The position numbers were made by a program, and so were the translations under genes. Positions 1 to 7,473 of a stretch of DNA of 34,248 nt are shown one piece after another. Source of the DNA: Bradyrhizobium murdochi (GTDB lineage: Bacteria; Pseudomonadota; Alphaproteobacteria; Rhizobiales; Xanthobacteraceae); contig NZ_AXAU01000039.1 of NCBI RefSeq assembly GCF_000472965.1, forward strand, positions 1 through 34,248, read 5' to 3'. Within the stretch, counting starts at the first letter, position 1. The number at the start of each line of letters is the position of its first letter. The notes below the pieces were generated by a model. The model searched no databases and was not told the DNA's origin. It saw only the letters and a program-made list of their open reading frames with translations.

Positions 1-144
1 GCGATCGACATAGGCGCGCGCACCTACGGATCGATCAAATCGATCCTCGCCAACAATCTCGATCGGCGTCCTTCCCCCAGGCGCTCCGCGGATGACGCGC
101 CGATCCTGCATTCCAACATCCGCGGGCCGCGCTACTACAATTAG
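1..144 (+). CDS. istA: IstA transposase, C-terminal fragment (5' end outside window)
   Basis: The first base starts an open frame that ends in TAG at 142-144, giving 47 residues that finish ...RGPRYYN. IstA is the DDE transposase of IS21 elements. Only its tail is visible, so no catalytic residues can be checked. The call rests on position: the frame ends 11 bp before istB, with an AGGAGAT ribosome-binding site at 143-149 overlapping the stop, as in IS21 istAB operons. The tail is basic and Ser/Pro-rich, as is usual for this end of the protein. Confidence 0.8.
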   Translation, partial: AIDIGARTYGSIKSILANNLDRRPSPRRSADDAPILHSNIRGPRYYN

Positions 145-155
145 GAGATCCCATC

Positions 156-898
156 TTGCTCACCCATCCGACCCTCGATCAGCTCCACGCCCTCGGCCTT
201 AACGGCATGGCCAAGGCCTTCGCCGACATCGAAGCCGGCGGCGACGCCACGAGCCTCGGCCATGCCGAATGGCTCGCGCTCCTGCTCGAACGCGAAGCGT
301 CCCTGCGACGCGACAAGCGGCTCTCGAAGCGGCTGCAATATGCCAAGCTGCGCCAACAGGCCTGCGTCGAGGACATCGACTACCGCACCCCGCGCGGCCT
401 CGACCGCAGCCTCCTGACGATGCTGGTCGAAGGCCAATGGATCGATGACCATGCCAACCTGCTGATCTGCGGGCCTTCCGGTGTTGGCAAGAGCTGGATC
501 GCCTCGGCGCTCGGTAACAAGGCCTGCCGCGACAACCGCTCCGTGCTCTATCAGCGTGTCCCGCGGCTGTTCACCGATCTCGCCCTGGGACGCGGCGACG
601 GCCGCCACCCCGGCTCCTGCGTGCGCTCGGTCGCGTCGATCTGCTTATCCTCGACGATTGGGGCCTCGAGCCGCTCGACGCCGCGGCCCGTCACGACCTC
701 CTGGAGATCCTTGAGGACCGATACGGCCGCCGCTCCACCATCGTCACCAGCCAGCTCCCCGTTGATCAATGGCACGCGCTGATTGGCGACCCCACCTACG
801 CCGACGCCGTCCTCGACCGCCTGGTCCATAACGCCCACCGGATCGATCTCAACGGCGAGAGCATGCGACGAACCCGTAAGCCCGGCCGAAAAGCCTGA
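156..898 (+). pseudogene. istB: IstB ATP-binding transposition helper, frameshifted
   Basis: IstB is the AAA+ ATPase helper that assists IstA in IS21 transposition. The likely start is TTG at 156 behind AGGAGAT (143-149). The N-terminal IstB domain leads to the Walker A motif GPSGVGKS (about residues 106-113) and on to ...RLFTDLALGRGDGRHP. The frame then breaks at a run of four C at 608-611. With five C, translation continues as RLLRALGRVDLLILDDWGLEPLDA, which carries the Walker B DD pair, and runs to TGA at 896-898, a normal IstB length of about 248 residues. The inverted copy at the right end has the same break, so the frameshift either predates duplication or is a shared base-calling artefact. 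Confidence 0.85.
608..611. other. Frameshift site in left istB
   Basis: Four C bases where five would keep the IstB frame. Upstream of this point the protein is in one frame, and downstream the conserved Walker B region is in the next. The mirror position in the right copy, 33839-33842, shows the same four-base run. Confidence 0.75.
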
Positions 899-1061
899 GC
901 AAGTGGCGCTGTGGACATGCCGCTGCGCTTGGACAACGCAAGGGCGTTGCCCACATGCCCACAGAAACAGCAGACGAAGAAGACCCTCAAGCCGCGATTC
1001 AAGGTTGACCCCGTGGCTTGCCCGATGCCAGAAAACTGACAGCCAGAACGCCTCGCGCCCC

Positions 1062-1154
1062 GGGCGACATCAAATCGGAATGGTGGGCGAGATCATCTCG
1101 GAATCCTAGGCGAGATCATATCGGTACACCCGGGCGAGATCATCGGAATCCGCA
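1062..1154 (+). repeat. Tandem IS21 terminal repeats, left copy
   Basis: Four back-to-back degenerate units of about 22-25 bp with the pattern GGGCGAgATCA(t/a)-TCGGAAT, starting near 1062, 1084, 1108 and 1132 and ending at the terminal CA. IS21 elements carry multiple end repeats of this kind as transposase binding sites. The same block reads in reverse at 33296-33388. Confidence 0.8.
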
Positions 1155-1678
1155 GTCAGTATCGATTCCGGATGAAATTGCACGCCATATGTTGGTTGAT
1201 TGCGATGCGCGAGAGCCATGATCTCGCCTTCGCGCGACCTCGCGGTCACGATCAAATGTGAGGCGTCGGGTCGGTCGAGTTCAATAATGAGCGAATGGTA
1301 GCGAGCAACGGAAAGCGGCGATGGAAGCTCTTTAAACAGTCCTTGGCAGTCATGCTCTACGTCAGAGGATCGACCGTGCATCGGTCGCCGCGCGCGCGTG
1401 ACGCGTCCGCCGAAAACGTGGCCAATACACTGGTGTCCCAGGCAGACGCCGAGAATTGGGACGCGGCCGGAGAGATCGCGGACGACGGCCTCAGATATTC
1501 CAGCCTCATTTGGTGTGCATGGACCAGGGGAGATGACCACTGCGCGCGGCTCGAGGCCAGCAAGCTCACTCACGGTGAGCGCGTCGTTTCGTATAACCTC
1601 CGTTGCTTCACCAAGCCTGCGGAAGTAGCGCGCAATGTTGAAAACGAACGAGTCATAGTTGTCGATGATGACGATCAA
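1155..1678 (-). pseudogene. pabA: PabA/TrpG-type glutamine amidotransferase, 3' end cut by IS21
   Basis: The class I glutamine amidotransferase subunit supplies ammonia for aminodeoxychorismate (or anthranilate) synthesis. The probable start is TTG at 1678, whose TTGA overlaps the TGA stop of the upstream pabB and gives MIVIIDNYDSFVFN, the family's normal beginning; a longer frame opens at ATG 1702. The oxyanion strand SPGPCTPNEAG, the nucleophile GVCLGHQ and the His-Glu pair of QFHPES are all present. After ESILT the frame crosses the IS21 edge at 1154/1155 and picks up about 15 element-encoded residues, stopping near 1106. Only the last dozen or so native residues are lost, so some function may remain. 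Expression depends on pabB, which is itself broken. Confidence 0.8.
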
Positions 1679-2941
1679 AATACACCACGCGTTTCGGCAC
1701 AAAATGCGTCAAATATGCCCCGCGCCTTGGCGAGCGTCTCCTCGTATTCTAGCTCCGGTTCAGACATCGCCGTAATACCGCCACCTGCATGAAAAACGGC
1801 TACGCCGTTCTGGATCGTTACCGTGCGGATTGCAATATTGGTGTCCATGTGCCCGTTGAAGCCGATGAATCCGATCGCGCCGCAATAGACCTCGCGCGCT
1901 ATGCGCTCAATTTGCGTAATAATTTCCATCGATCTCACTTTTGGCGCTCCGGTAATGGAGCCACCAGGAAAGCACGCTCGAAGCAAGCTGACGGGGTCAT
2001 GATCTCCGGCTAGTACACCCGTGACGGCCGAAACGAGGTGGTGCACAGAGGTATAAGATTCGAGCTTGCACAACTCTGGCACCTCGACTGAATGCGGAGT
2101 GCAAACACGTGACAAGTCATTGCGCAGAAGGTCGACGATCATCGTGTTCTCGGCGCGGTCCTTTTCGGACGTAAGGAGGATTTCAGCGCGCCGCCAGTCT
2201 TGCTTGGGGATCGGCAGAGCGCGCGATCGTCCCCTTGATTGGCCTCGTTTCGACCAATCGTCCGTCAAGCTTTAAGAACCGTTCCGGCGAGCTTGATGCA
2301 ATGGTCAGCTCCCCGTAATGCAGGAAGGCCCCAAAAGGTGCTGGATTCAATGTCCGCAGGCGACAGTACAAGCCGAAAGAATCAAATGAGGTCGACAATG
2401 CGGCGCTGAATCGCTGCGCAATGTTGGCTTGGAAGACGTCTCCGTCCAGAATCAAGTCTATCACGCGCTTCACCGCTGCAATGTAGCCCTCGCGGTTGAA
2501 GTTCGAATGCCATACGCCCGTTGGGGCCGGCAAATCATTCGTCTGCATCCTTGGACTGGCAAGCAGTGAGGCAAATTCCTCGGCTCGACGCCGGGCGCGC
2601 TCGTGCCGACGCTGGGGATCCTGCTCCGGCCATCCGGTAGAGACGATCCAGCATCTGTCGTGACGGTGATCGAAGCTGACGACCACGTCGTAGAAATTGA
2701 GAATGGATTGGGGTAGGCCCTCGCCGCGAATACCCGGCGCGGGCAATCGCTCTAGTGTCCTATTCAGCTCGTAAGCAAAAAAGCCGGCCGCACCTCCCTG
2801 GAACGGAGGGAGATCGGGGCGATGCACTTGCGGATACTGTGCGAGTAGGTTCTGAAGAACTCTCCATGGATCACCCTCGATCGTCCTTCCATTCCAGCTA
2901 GCCCGCCCATCCTCTACCGAGTAGGTGCCGAACGGTGAACC
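1675..2941 (-). pseudogene. pabB: Aminodeoxychorismate synthase component I (PabB), frameshifted and truncated
   Basis: PabB converts chorismate to aminodeoxychorismate for folate. The chorismate-binding domain is clear: PFQGGAAGFFAYEL, DVFQANIAQRF, ASSSPERFL, RPIKGTIAR, SEKDRAENTMIVDLLRNDLS, CFPGGSITGAPKVR, and the GGGI region near the end. Lys in PIKGT points to PabB rather than TrpE, which has Ala there. The frame shifts by one base near 2184-2190, between ARLAAR and the AEILLTSEKDR stretch. Upstream, the native frame continues past the first Met (2827) as GGGSPFGTYSVEDGR up to the IS3 element edge at 2942, where it ends, so the N-terminal region is missing. It does not resume beyond the IS at 4187. 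The gene is therefore cut at the 5' side and frameshifted once. Confidence 0.85.
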
Positions 2942-2959
2942 TCCTCCGAATGAGTGGAC
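2942..2959 (+). repeat. IS3 element left terminal inverted repeat
   Basis: An 18-bp end that pairs with 4169-4186 with three mismatches. Confidence 0.8.
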
Positions 2960-2994
2960 ACCTGTAGTAGGCTCGAGGAGCCAGGAGGTGTCGA

Positions 2995-3309
2995 ATGGAA
3001 GAACGTCAACGTCGGTCGTTTACGGAGGATTACAAGCGCCAGGCCGTTGAGCTGGTGGTGTCGAGCGGTCGTTCGATCACGTCGGTTGGCAAGGAACTCG
3101 GCCTGCGCGACTCGGTGCTGCGACGCTGGGTGGACAAGTTTCGGCAGGAGCCGACATCGGCGGCGCGGCGCCCCACCACGCAGGCGACGCCGATGTCGGC
3201 GGACCAGGCTTCGGAGATCGCCCGGCTGCGCGAGGAGAACGAACGGCTGCGCATGGAGCGCGACATTTTAAAAAAGTCGATCGCGATCTTTGCCGGAATC
3301 CGGACATGA
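2995..3309 (+). CDS. IS3-family OrfA (helix-turn-helix transposase subunit)
   Basis: A 104-residue OrfA. An N-terminal HTH_Tnp_1 domain (RRSFTEDYKRQAVELVV...SVGKELGLRDSVLRRWVDKF, residues 6-50) binds the element ends. A C-terminal leucine-zipper-like helix (EIARLREENERLRMERDILKKS, about residues 73-94) mediates multimerisation. AGGAGGTG at about 2982-2989 supplies a ribosome-binding site. Near the 3' end the slippery heptamer A-AAA-AAG at 3270-3276 is in the zero frame, as needed for -1 frameshifting into OrfB, the usual IS3 way of making the OrfAB transposase. The stop overlaps the orfB ATG. Confidence 0.9.
   Translation: MEERQRRSFTEDYKRQAVELVVSSGRSITSVGKELGLRDSVLRRWVDKFRQEPTSAARRPTTQATPMSADQASEIARLREENERLRMERDILKKSIAIFAGIRT
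3270..3276 (+). other. Programmed -1 frameshift heptamer in IS3 orfA
   Basis: A_AAA_AAG in the OrfA reading frame (TTA AAA AAG), about 30 bases before the orfB start. This is the canonical IS3 slippery sequence for producing the OrfAB fusion transposase. Confidence 0.75.
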
Positions 3310-4164
3310 GCTTCCGCTTCATCGAGGACCATCGCGACACCTATCCGGTACGGCTGATGTGTGCCGTGCTCGAGGTCTCGCCGGCCGGCTATTACGCCTG
3401 GCGCGATCGCCCGGTGAGTGAGCGGACAAAATCCAATGCCACGCTCCTGGCCGCGATCCGGCAAGTCCATCGCGACAGCAGCGGGCGCTACGGCAGTCCC
3501 CGCGTCCATGCCGTCCTGCGCAGGCAGGGCCGTGGCGTCAGCCGCGGCCGGATCGAGCGGATGATGCGTCGGCACGGTATCCGCGCCATCATGGCGCCGC
3601 CGCGCCGTGTGCGCACCACCGACAGCCGTCACGACCTGCCGATCGCACAACCTGATCGCGCGCGACTTCACGGCTGAAGCCCCGAACCGGGTCTGGCTCG
3701 CCGATATCACCTACATCCCGACCGCGGAGGGCTGGCTGTATCTGGCGGCCGTCATGGATCTGTTCAGCCGAAAGATCGTCGGCTGGGCCATGCGGGATCA
3801 CATGCAGGTCGAACTCGCATCCGCGGCACTGACGATGGCCATACAGCAGCAACGGCCGCAGGCCGGATTGATCCACCACTCCGATCGCGGCGTGCAGTAT
3901 GCCTCACACGCCTATCGCCACGCTCTGACGAGCGCCGGCATCACCGCATCGATGAGCCGCAAGGCCGATTGCTACGACAATGCCCCAATGGAGAGTTTCT
4001 TCCATACCTTGAAGACCGAGCTCGTCCATCATCGCAACTACAAGACCCGCGCCGAGGCCCGGCGCGGTATCTTCGCCTTCATCGAGGGCTTCTACAACCG
4101 AACAAGGCTCCATTCCGCCATGGGATATATCGCCCCGATCGAGATGGAGCTAAAAGTCGCCTAA
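3306..4164 (+). pseudogene. IS3-family OrfB transposase (DDE), frameshifted
   Basis: OrfB carries the rve integrase catalytic core. The first part (3306-3677 frame) holds the HTH_21 region RYGSPRVHAVLRRQGRGVSRGRIERMMR. The frame breaks near 3645-3655, between RHDLPIA and HNLIARDF, and then continues as FTAEAPNRVWLADITYIPT...HHSDRGVQYAS...NAPMESFFHTLKTEL...YNRTRLHSAMGYIAP to TAA at 4162-4164. The three catalytic acids are all present: D of LADITYI, D of HSDRG and E of MESFF. Joined across the break the protein has normal length (about 285 residues). The shift of one base (or minus two) lies upstream of the catalytic core, so this copy should be inactive unless the break is a sequence error. 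Confidence 0.85.
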
Positions 4165-4168
4165 ACCC

Positions 4169-4186
4169 GTCCACTTTTTCGGGGGA
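4169..4186 (-). repeat. IS3 element right terminal inverted repeat
   Basis: The reverse complement starts TCCCCCGAAAAAGTGGAC and pairs with the left end at 2942-2959. Confidence 0.8.
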
Positions 4187-4805
4187 AGATCACGGGTCGC
4201 TGCCCAGGTATGAGTAACGTCCAAGCGAACTGTGCCTTGTTGCGCTATCAAGGAAAGTGAGCTGCGGTCGACGCGCGAGAGAGCGCAATAGTAAGACCGG
4301 CTCAATCCACCGCAATTCGCGGACGTGCATGTGTAATATCACTCTGATGCTAAGTAGGCGGGCGGGCTGGGCGACAGACCTTTAGCAAGCAAGTCGCTCC
4401 CGCAGAGCACTGTCTCAGTCCATATCAGTGATGAACAAGAGATCAATGGCCCGCGGACGACGAGGCTCCCAACGCGCTAAGGCCGCCCATTGCATAAGCA
4501 TTATGCTTGCGCAACACCTGTCTCTATCGCCTTCGGCCGAAGTGCGCAGTTGTGATGCCACTACCGCAGGCTGCCCAGCGCGTACTGAAAATGGTACGTT
4601 TCGTACAAACTTTGCCCCCTATATTGGACGCAATATGTCATCGTGGCCGCAGGGACGGAATGGTTCAGACCGCGTGCCAGTGGACTAGCCATCCGCTGGC
4701 TTTTCGTCTGCAGCAGGAATTTCAGAACCGAGTTTCGCTCCAGGCCGCGAGCCCGACGAATGAAATCGGCCGCCCTCGCCGCAGCCAAATTCAAAAAGGA
4801 GTTAA
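4187..4805. other. Non-coding stretch upstream of an acyl-CoA dehydrogenase pseudogene
   Basis: No frame here resembles a known protein, and the pabB 5' end does not continue after the IS. The only structured site is a short palindrome GTACG-TTT-CGTAC at 4594-4606, reported separately. A purine-rich AAAGGAGT lies at about 4795-4802 before ATG codons at 4806 and 4809, but that frame closes after 13-14 codons. Confidence 0.5.
4594..4606. promoter_or_regulatory. Short palindrome, possible repressor operator
   Basis: GTACG-TTT-CGTAC is a perfect 5-bp inverted repeat with a 3-bp spacer, in the otherwise empty region 200-290 bp before the acyl-CoA dehydrogenase pseudogene. The size and shape fit a TetR-type operator half-site pair, but no TetR gene is in the window. 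Confidence 0.25.
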
Positions 4806-4859
4806 ATGATGAACATCACCGCACAGTCCGTCACACCAATTACAGCTTGAATCCGGGGG

Positions 4860-5292
4860 ACGAGCTGAACGATCTTCGCATGTCTGAAGGGGTGCGGCCA
4901 TTGTATGATCGCGTGCGCAAGTTCATCGGCGAGACCGTAGAACCGATTTCAGCTGAGATCGAGAAGCTTCTCGAGAACGCAGCCGACCGCTGGAGCTTCA
5001 CCCCGGCGCGAAGTCTAAGGCCAAGGCAGAGGGCTTGTGGAACTTCTTCCTACCCAATGCTCACACCGGCGACGGAATGAAGAATTTAGACTTCGCCTAC
5101 ATCGCCGCCGAGCTTGGCAAGAACCTGCTTGCACCTGAGGCCATGAACTGCGTGGCGCCCGATACCGGAAACATCGAGGTGCTGGAGCGCGTTGGCACGC
5201 AGGAGGAGAAGGCGAAGTGGCTAAAACCGCTGCTCAACGGGGAAATCCGGTCGGCTTATGCCACGACCGAACCAAACGTCGCCTCAACTGAG
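4860..5292 (+). pseudogene. Acyl-CoA dehydrogenase, truncated and frameshifted N-terminal half
   Basis: The N-terminal and start of the middle domain of an acyl-CoA dehydrogenase. The first segment reads LRMSEGVRPLYDRVRKFIGETVEPIS...NAADRWSFTP (a plausible ATG is at about 4878). After about 5004 the frame changes, and it continues as AKSKAKAEGLWNFFLPNAHTGDG...LDFAYIAAELGKNLLAPEAMN...LERVGTQEEKAKWLKPLLNGEIRSAYATTEPNVAS. One extra G in CCGG (about 5002-5006) would restore the frame. After TEPNVAS (about 5285) similarity stops abruptly: the flavin-binding beta domain and the C-terminal helical domain are absent. It is a relic of a longer enzyme (about 400 residues) and cannot be functional. Confidence 0.8.
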
Positions 5293-5640
5293 CATGGAGT
5301 AGCAGGACGAGGCACGGCCAGATTCGACTTGGTACAAGATGCGCTGTTCTTTCGGCTGGCTCCATGCCAGCCGCAGAGCGGCGCGTCCCTTCGATGGCTG
5401 CCAGGCAACAGATCTCTCGGTCTTTTGTCCATGGTCGAGAGTCGCCTGCGTCATAGTCTTGTGTCTGTTTCAAGATATGTAAATCGATCGTGGAAGAGCC
5501 ACAAAGAGTAGGTCGTTCGACTCATGGCATTTAGCCTTGAACTATCTGAGGGATCGTCCAGCTTGCATGCCCCCGAAGTACGCCGCACAAACGGTAGAGA
5601 GCATGCGCTGTTACGGGGCGTCGCGAGTAAATCCGCTGTG
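5293..5640. other. Unassigned stretch after the pseudogene break
   Basis: Sequence past the truncation point of the acyl-CoA dehydrogenase relic. No frame resembles a known family and no repeat is evident before the IS21-like relic that follows. Confidence 0.4.
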
Positions 5641-5725
5641 GGTGAGATCATGCCGGAATGGTAGATCATCTCGGGTTTCCGGCGTACTGATCTCGGGTAT
5701 TTGGATAAGATTGTCGGAATCCCCA
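5641..5725 (+). repeat. Degenerate IS21-type end relic
   Basis: Contains GTGAGATCATGCCGGAATGG, then AGATCATCTCGG, and ends GTCGGAATCCCCA. These match the unit pattern and terminal ATCGGAATCCGCA of the flanking IS21 element (1062-1154) in order and direction, but with many changes and no adjacent istB. It looks like the solo end of an older, related IS21 copy. Confidence 0.5.
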
Positions 5726-5770
5726 GCTGCGCACCGCACGAATCCAATTCATGATGGAGATTGAAGTGGG

Positions 5771-6634
5771 ATGCCCATTGACTGCGAACGTCTGAGGAAC
5801 TGGGAAATTCCAGTCGTCGAAACGCGCTACACGCAGAAGGACACGATGCTGTATGCACTCGCTGTCGGACTCGGTTCAGACCCGGTCGACGCTCAGCAGC
5901 TGCGCTTCGTCTATGAAGAGCGGCTGCAGGCCTTACCGACGATGGCAACGGTCCTAGGACATCCAGTCTCGTGGTTGCAGGATCCTGCGACGGGCGTGAC
6001 GTGGCAGAAGATGCTGCACGGCGAGCAGAGCATCGAAATCCATGAGCCACTCGCACCGGCTGGGCACGTACTAGGGCGGACATGGGTCGAAGAGATCGTG
6101 GACAAGGGTGCGAGCAAGGGTGCGCTCATTTACCAGCATTGCACGCTCACGGATGCCGCCACGGGCCGCAAGGTGTGCACGCTAGTGTCCTCCTTCTTCT
6201 GCCGCGCCGACGGAGGCTTCGGAGGGCCGTCCCGTACTGCGTCTGCGCCGCACCCTATTCCCCAGCGAGAGCCAGACACCTTTTGCGACTTCCCCACCTT
6301 GCCGCAATCGGCGCTGCTCTATCGGCTCAACGGCGACTTCACTCCGGGGCACGCCGACCCGGAAAGCGCGCGCAGCGCTGGATTCGAGCGTCCAATCCTC
6401 CACGGTCTTTGCACGTTTGGCGTGGCAGGCCATGCTCTGCTCAAGAGCGTTTGCTCCTACGAGCCGGCCCGCGTGCGCAAGATGGCTGTGCGCTTTTCAT
6501 CTCCGGTGTATCCAGGGGAAACCATCCGCACGGAAATCTGGCTCGACTCGCCGGGCCGCTCTTCGTTCCGTTGCCGCGTTGTCGGGCGAGATACTATTGT
6601 GCTCAACAACGGTCTGCTGGAATACGGAAACTGA
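5771..6634 (+). CDS. MaoC-type enoyl-CoA hydratase (hydratase 2 family)
   Basis: A 287-residue double-hotdog protein resembling (R)-specific 2-enoyl-CoA hydratases such as the hydratase domain of peroxisomal multifunctional enzyme 2. The N-terminal hotdog (about 15-150) lacks active-site residues. The C-terminal hotdog carries LLYRLNGDFTPGHADPESA (residues 182-200) with catalytic Asp189 and His194 in the D-x4-H spacing, followed by GFERPILHGLCTFG. The usual Asn of GDxNPLH is Thr here. The reaction is hydration of trans-2-enoyl-CoA to 3-hydroxyacyl-CoA in the cytosol. ATG 5771 follows a purine-rich stretch (GGAGATTGAAGTGGG). It stands alone between an IS21 relic and a decayed region, upstream of the dehydrogenase pair. 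Confidence 0.85.
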   Translation: MPIDCERLRNWEIPVVETRYTQKDTMLYALAVGLGSDPVDAQQLRFVYEERLQALPTMATVLGHPVSWLQDPATGVTWQKMLHGEQSIEIHEPLAPAGHVLGRTWVEEIVDKGASKGALIYQHCTLTDAATGRKVCTLVSSFFCRADGGFGGPSRTASAPHPIPQREPDTFCDFPTLPQSALLYRLNGDFTPGHADPESARSAGFERPILHGLCTFGVAGHALLKSVCSYEPARVRKMAVRFSSPVYPGETIRTEIWLDSPGRSSFRCRVVGRDTIVLNNGLLEYGN

Positions 6635-7190
6635 AGTCAAAACCCATTCATTTCTTCGCGCAGACATACGATCCTGATTCGTTAGGCGTGAGATCGCGCG
6701 GAAAAATCAATTCTGGCTGGGCGACAGGCGGTGGGAACGGCTCATCTGCTAACAGATGTCCGTGGTTCGAGCGCACAATTGGTCGCCGCCTTAGTATCGT
6801 TTAGTTCAGTCTTCCGGTATTCATAGCACCGATGTCCCACCACTATCAGCTCACGGAGGATGGCCGCTCGAGCATGGCGAATAGCTTCCATCAATCCGCT
6901 CGGCTTCGTGAGCATCATTGACCCCGCGACGGGCCTTGAAGGGCGATTTACTTCATCCGCCGTCGGCGAAGATGGAGCGAGCCGAGCCACCGAGCAAGCG
7001 GTAAGCAGTGCTGTACGGCAACTCGATGAAGGTGGCAAACTCCGCGAAGTGAGAGAAGCGGGAAAGGCTGCGCCCGCAAGAATAGGCATATAGAAGGTTC
7101 GCTCGCGACAGCACCAACTTGCTCGGCTGAATGCAAGAACGTGCGCTCCGTTCCAGTCGGATCGAGGATTGAGGCGTGCTCCGGAGCGAA
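6635..7190. other. Decayed intergenic region, possible MaoC relic at its start
   Basis: No intact gene. At about 6640-6720 one frame reads KPIHFFAQTYDPDSLG...INSGW, which resembles the FA-x-YDPQPFH...ASGWHT start of MaoC dehydratases but has no continuation. The rest, up to the regulatory repeat at 7191, shows no recognisable coding signal on either strand. Confidence 0.35.
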
Positions 7191-7244
7191 CATCAATTCC
7201 GATCCGATATTGATCCCTCCAGAATTGGTATTGGCTTGACCCGG
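7191..7244 (+). promoter_or_regulatory. 54-bp repeated upstream element, copy A
   Basis: Contains ATCAAT (7192-7197), 11 bp, then ATTGAT (7209-7214), a perfect inverted repeat. Eight bp later follows AATTGGTATTGG (7223-7234), then 5 bp and CCCGG. The same arrangement with identical spacing occurs at 14744-14797. The first 24 bp are identical between copies, while the 8-bp and 5-bp spacers differ almost completely. It lies 229 bp before the acyl-CoA dehydrogenase start at 7474. The palindromic part and conserved spacing suggest an operator or activator site shared by two operons. Confidence 0.6.
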
Positions 7245-7473
7245 GGCGGTTCCTTAAACGAACGGCTGAGCCGATCCCTTACTGCCAAGATCGGATTGAT
7301 CTCGATCCAGCCAAGCTTAGCTTCGAGAGCGTGATCTTCATGGGCAACGGCATGTCGGGCGGCGCGCTGCGGACCTAGGCGCGGTATCAGATGTTGACCG
7401 TGACTAAATGTGTGTCGGCGGTCGCGTGACGTACCGCAGGCCTGTTCGAGGCGATTAAAGTAGGGCAGCAGGG
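7245..7473. other. Leader region before the acyl-CoA dehydrogenase pair
   Basis: A gap between the repeated element and ATG 7474. At about 7290-7378 one plus-strand frame reads RIDLDPAKLSFESVIFMGN-GMSGGALRT then TAG. It looks protein-like but matches nothing I can name and has no start, so it may be the tail of a lost gene. No terminator or clear -35/-10 pair is visible. Confidence 0.35.

Larger units (their letters stand above)
1..1154 (+). mobile_element. IS21-family element, left copy (partial)
   Basis: The right-hand part of an IS21-type insertion sequence: the end of istA, then istB, then a block of short tandem end repeats that stops at the terminal CA at 1153-1154. The 5' part lies outside the window. 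Positions 202-1154 are the exact reverse complement of 33296-34248 (the two coordinates sum to 34450 throughout, with no indels where I compared them). The inner edge is fixed because the two copies share sequence up to the TGCGGATTCC end and diverge immediately beyond it. The insertion lies in the 3' end of a pabA-type gene, whose reading frame runs into the element. Confidence 0.9.
2942..4186 (+). mobile_element. IS3-family insertion sequence, 1245 bp
   Basis: A complete-looking IS3-type element. The terminal inverted repeats are 2942-2959 (TCCTCCGAATGAGTGGAC) and the complement of 4169-4186 (TCCCCCGAAAAAGTGGAC), which match at 15 of 18 positions. Between them lie orfA and orfB, overlapping by four bases. 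No direct target duplication is visible: the bases just outside are AACC on the left and AGAT on the right. Together with the missing pabB 5' end, this suggests that adjacent DNA was deleted or rearranged after insertion. Confidence 0.88.

Noticed and set aside
4806..4850. A 13-14 codon leader peptide behind AAAGGAG at 4795-4802
   Set aside because: The ribosome-binding site is good, but the frame most likely marks the original dehydrogenase start followed by a frame break. No attenuator hairpin or repeated codons are visible.
7191..7244. The repeated element as a nod box
   Set aside because: Compared in both directions with the ATC-rich NodD consensus, the ATC/GAT spacing does not fit and the ACAATCGATTTTACCAATC end is missing.
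7223..7244. TTGGTATTGGCTTGA as a sigma-54 promoter
   Set aside because: The GG and GC dinucleotides are not at -24/-12 spacing, and the second copy has AGACG where the -12 box would fall.
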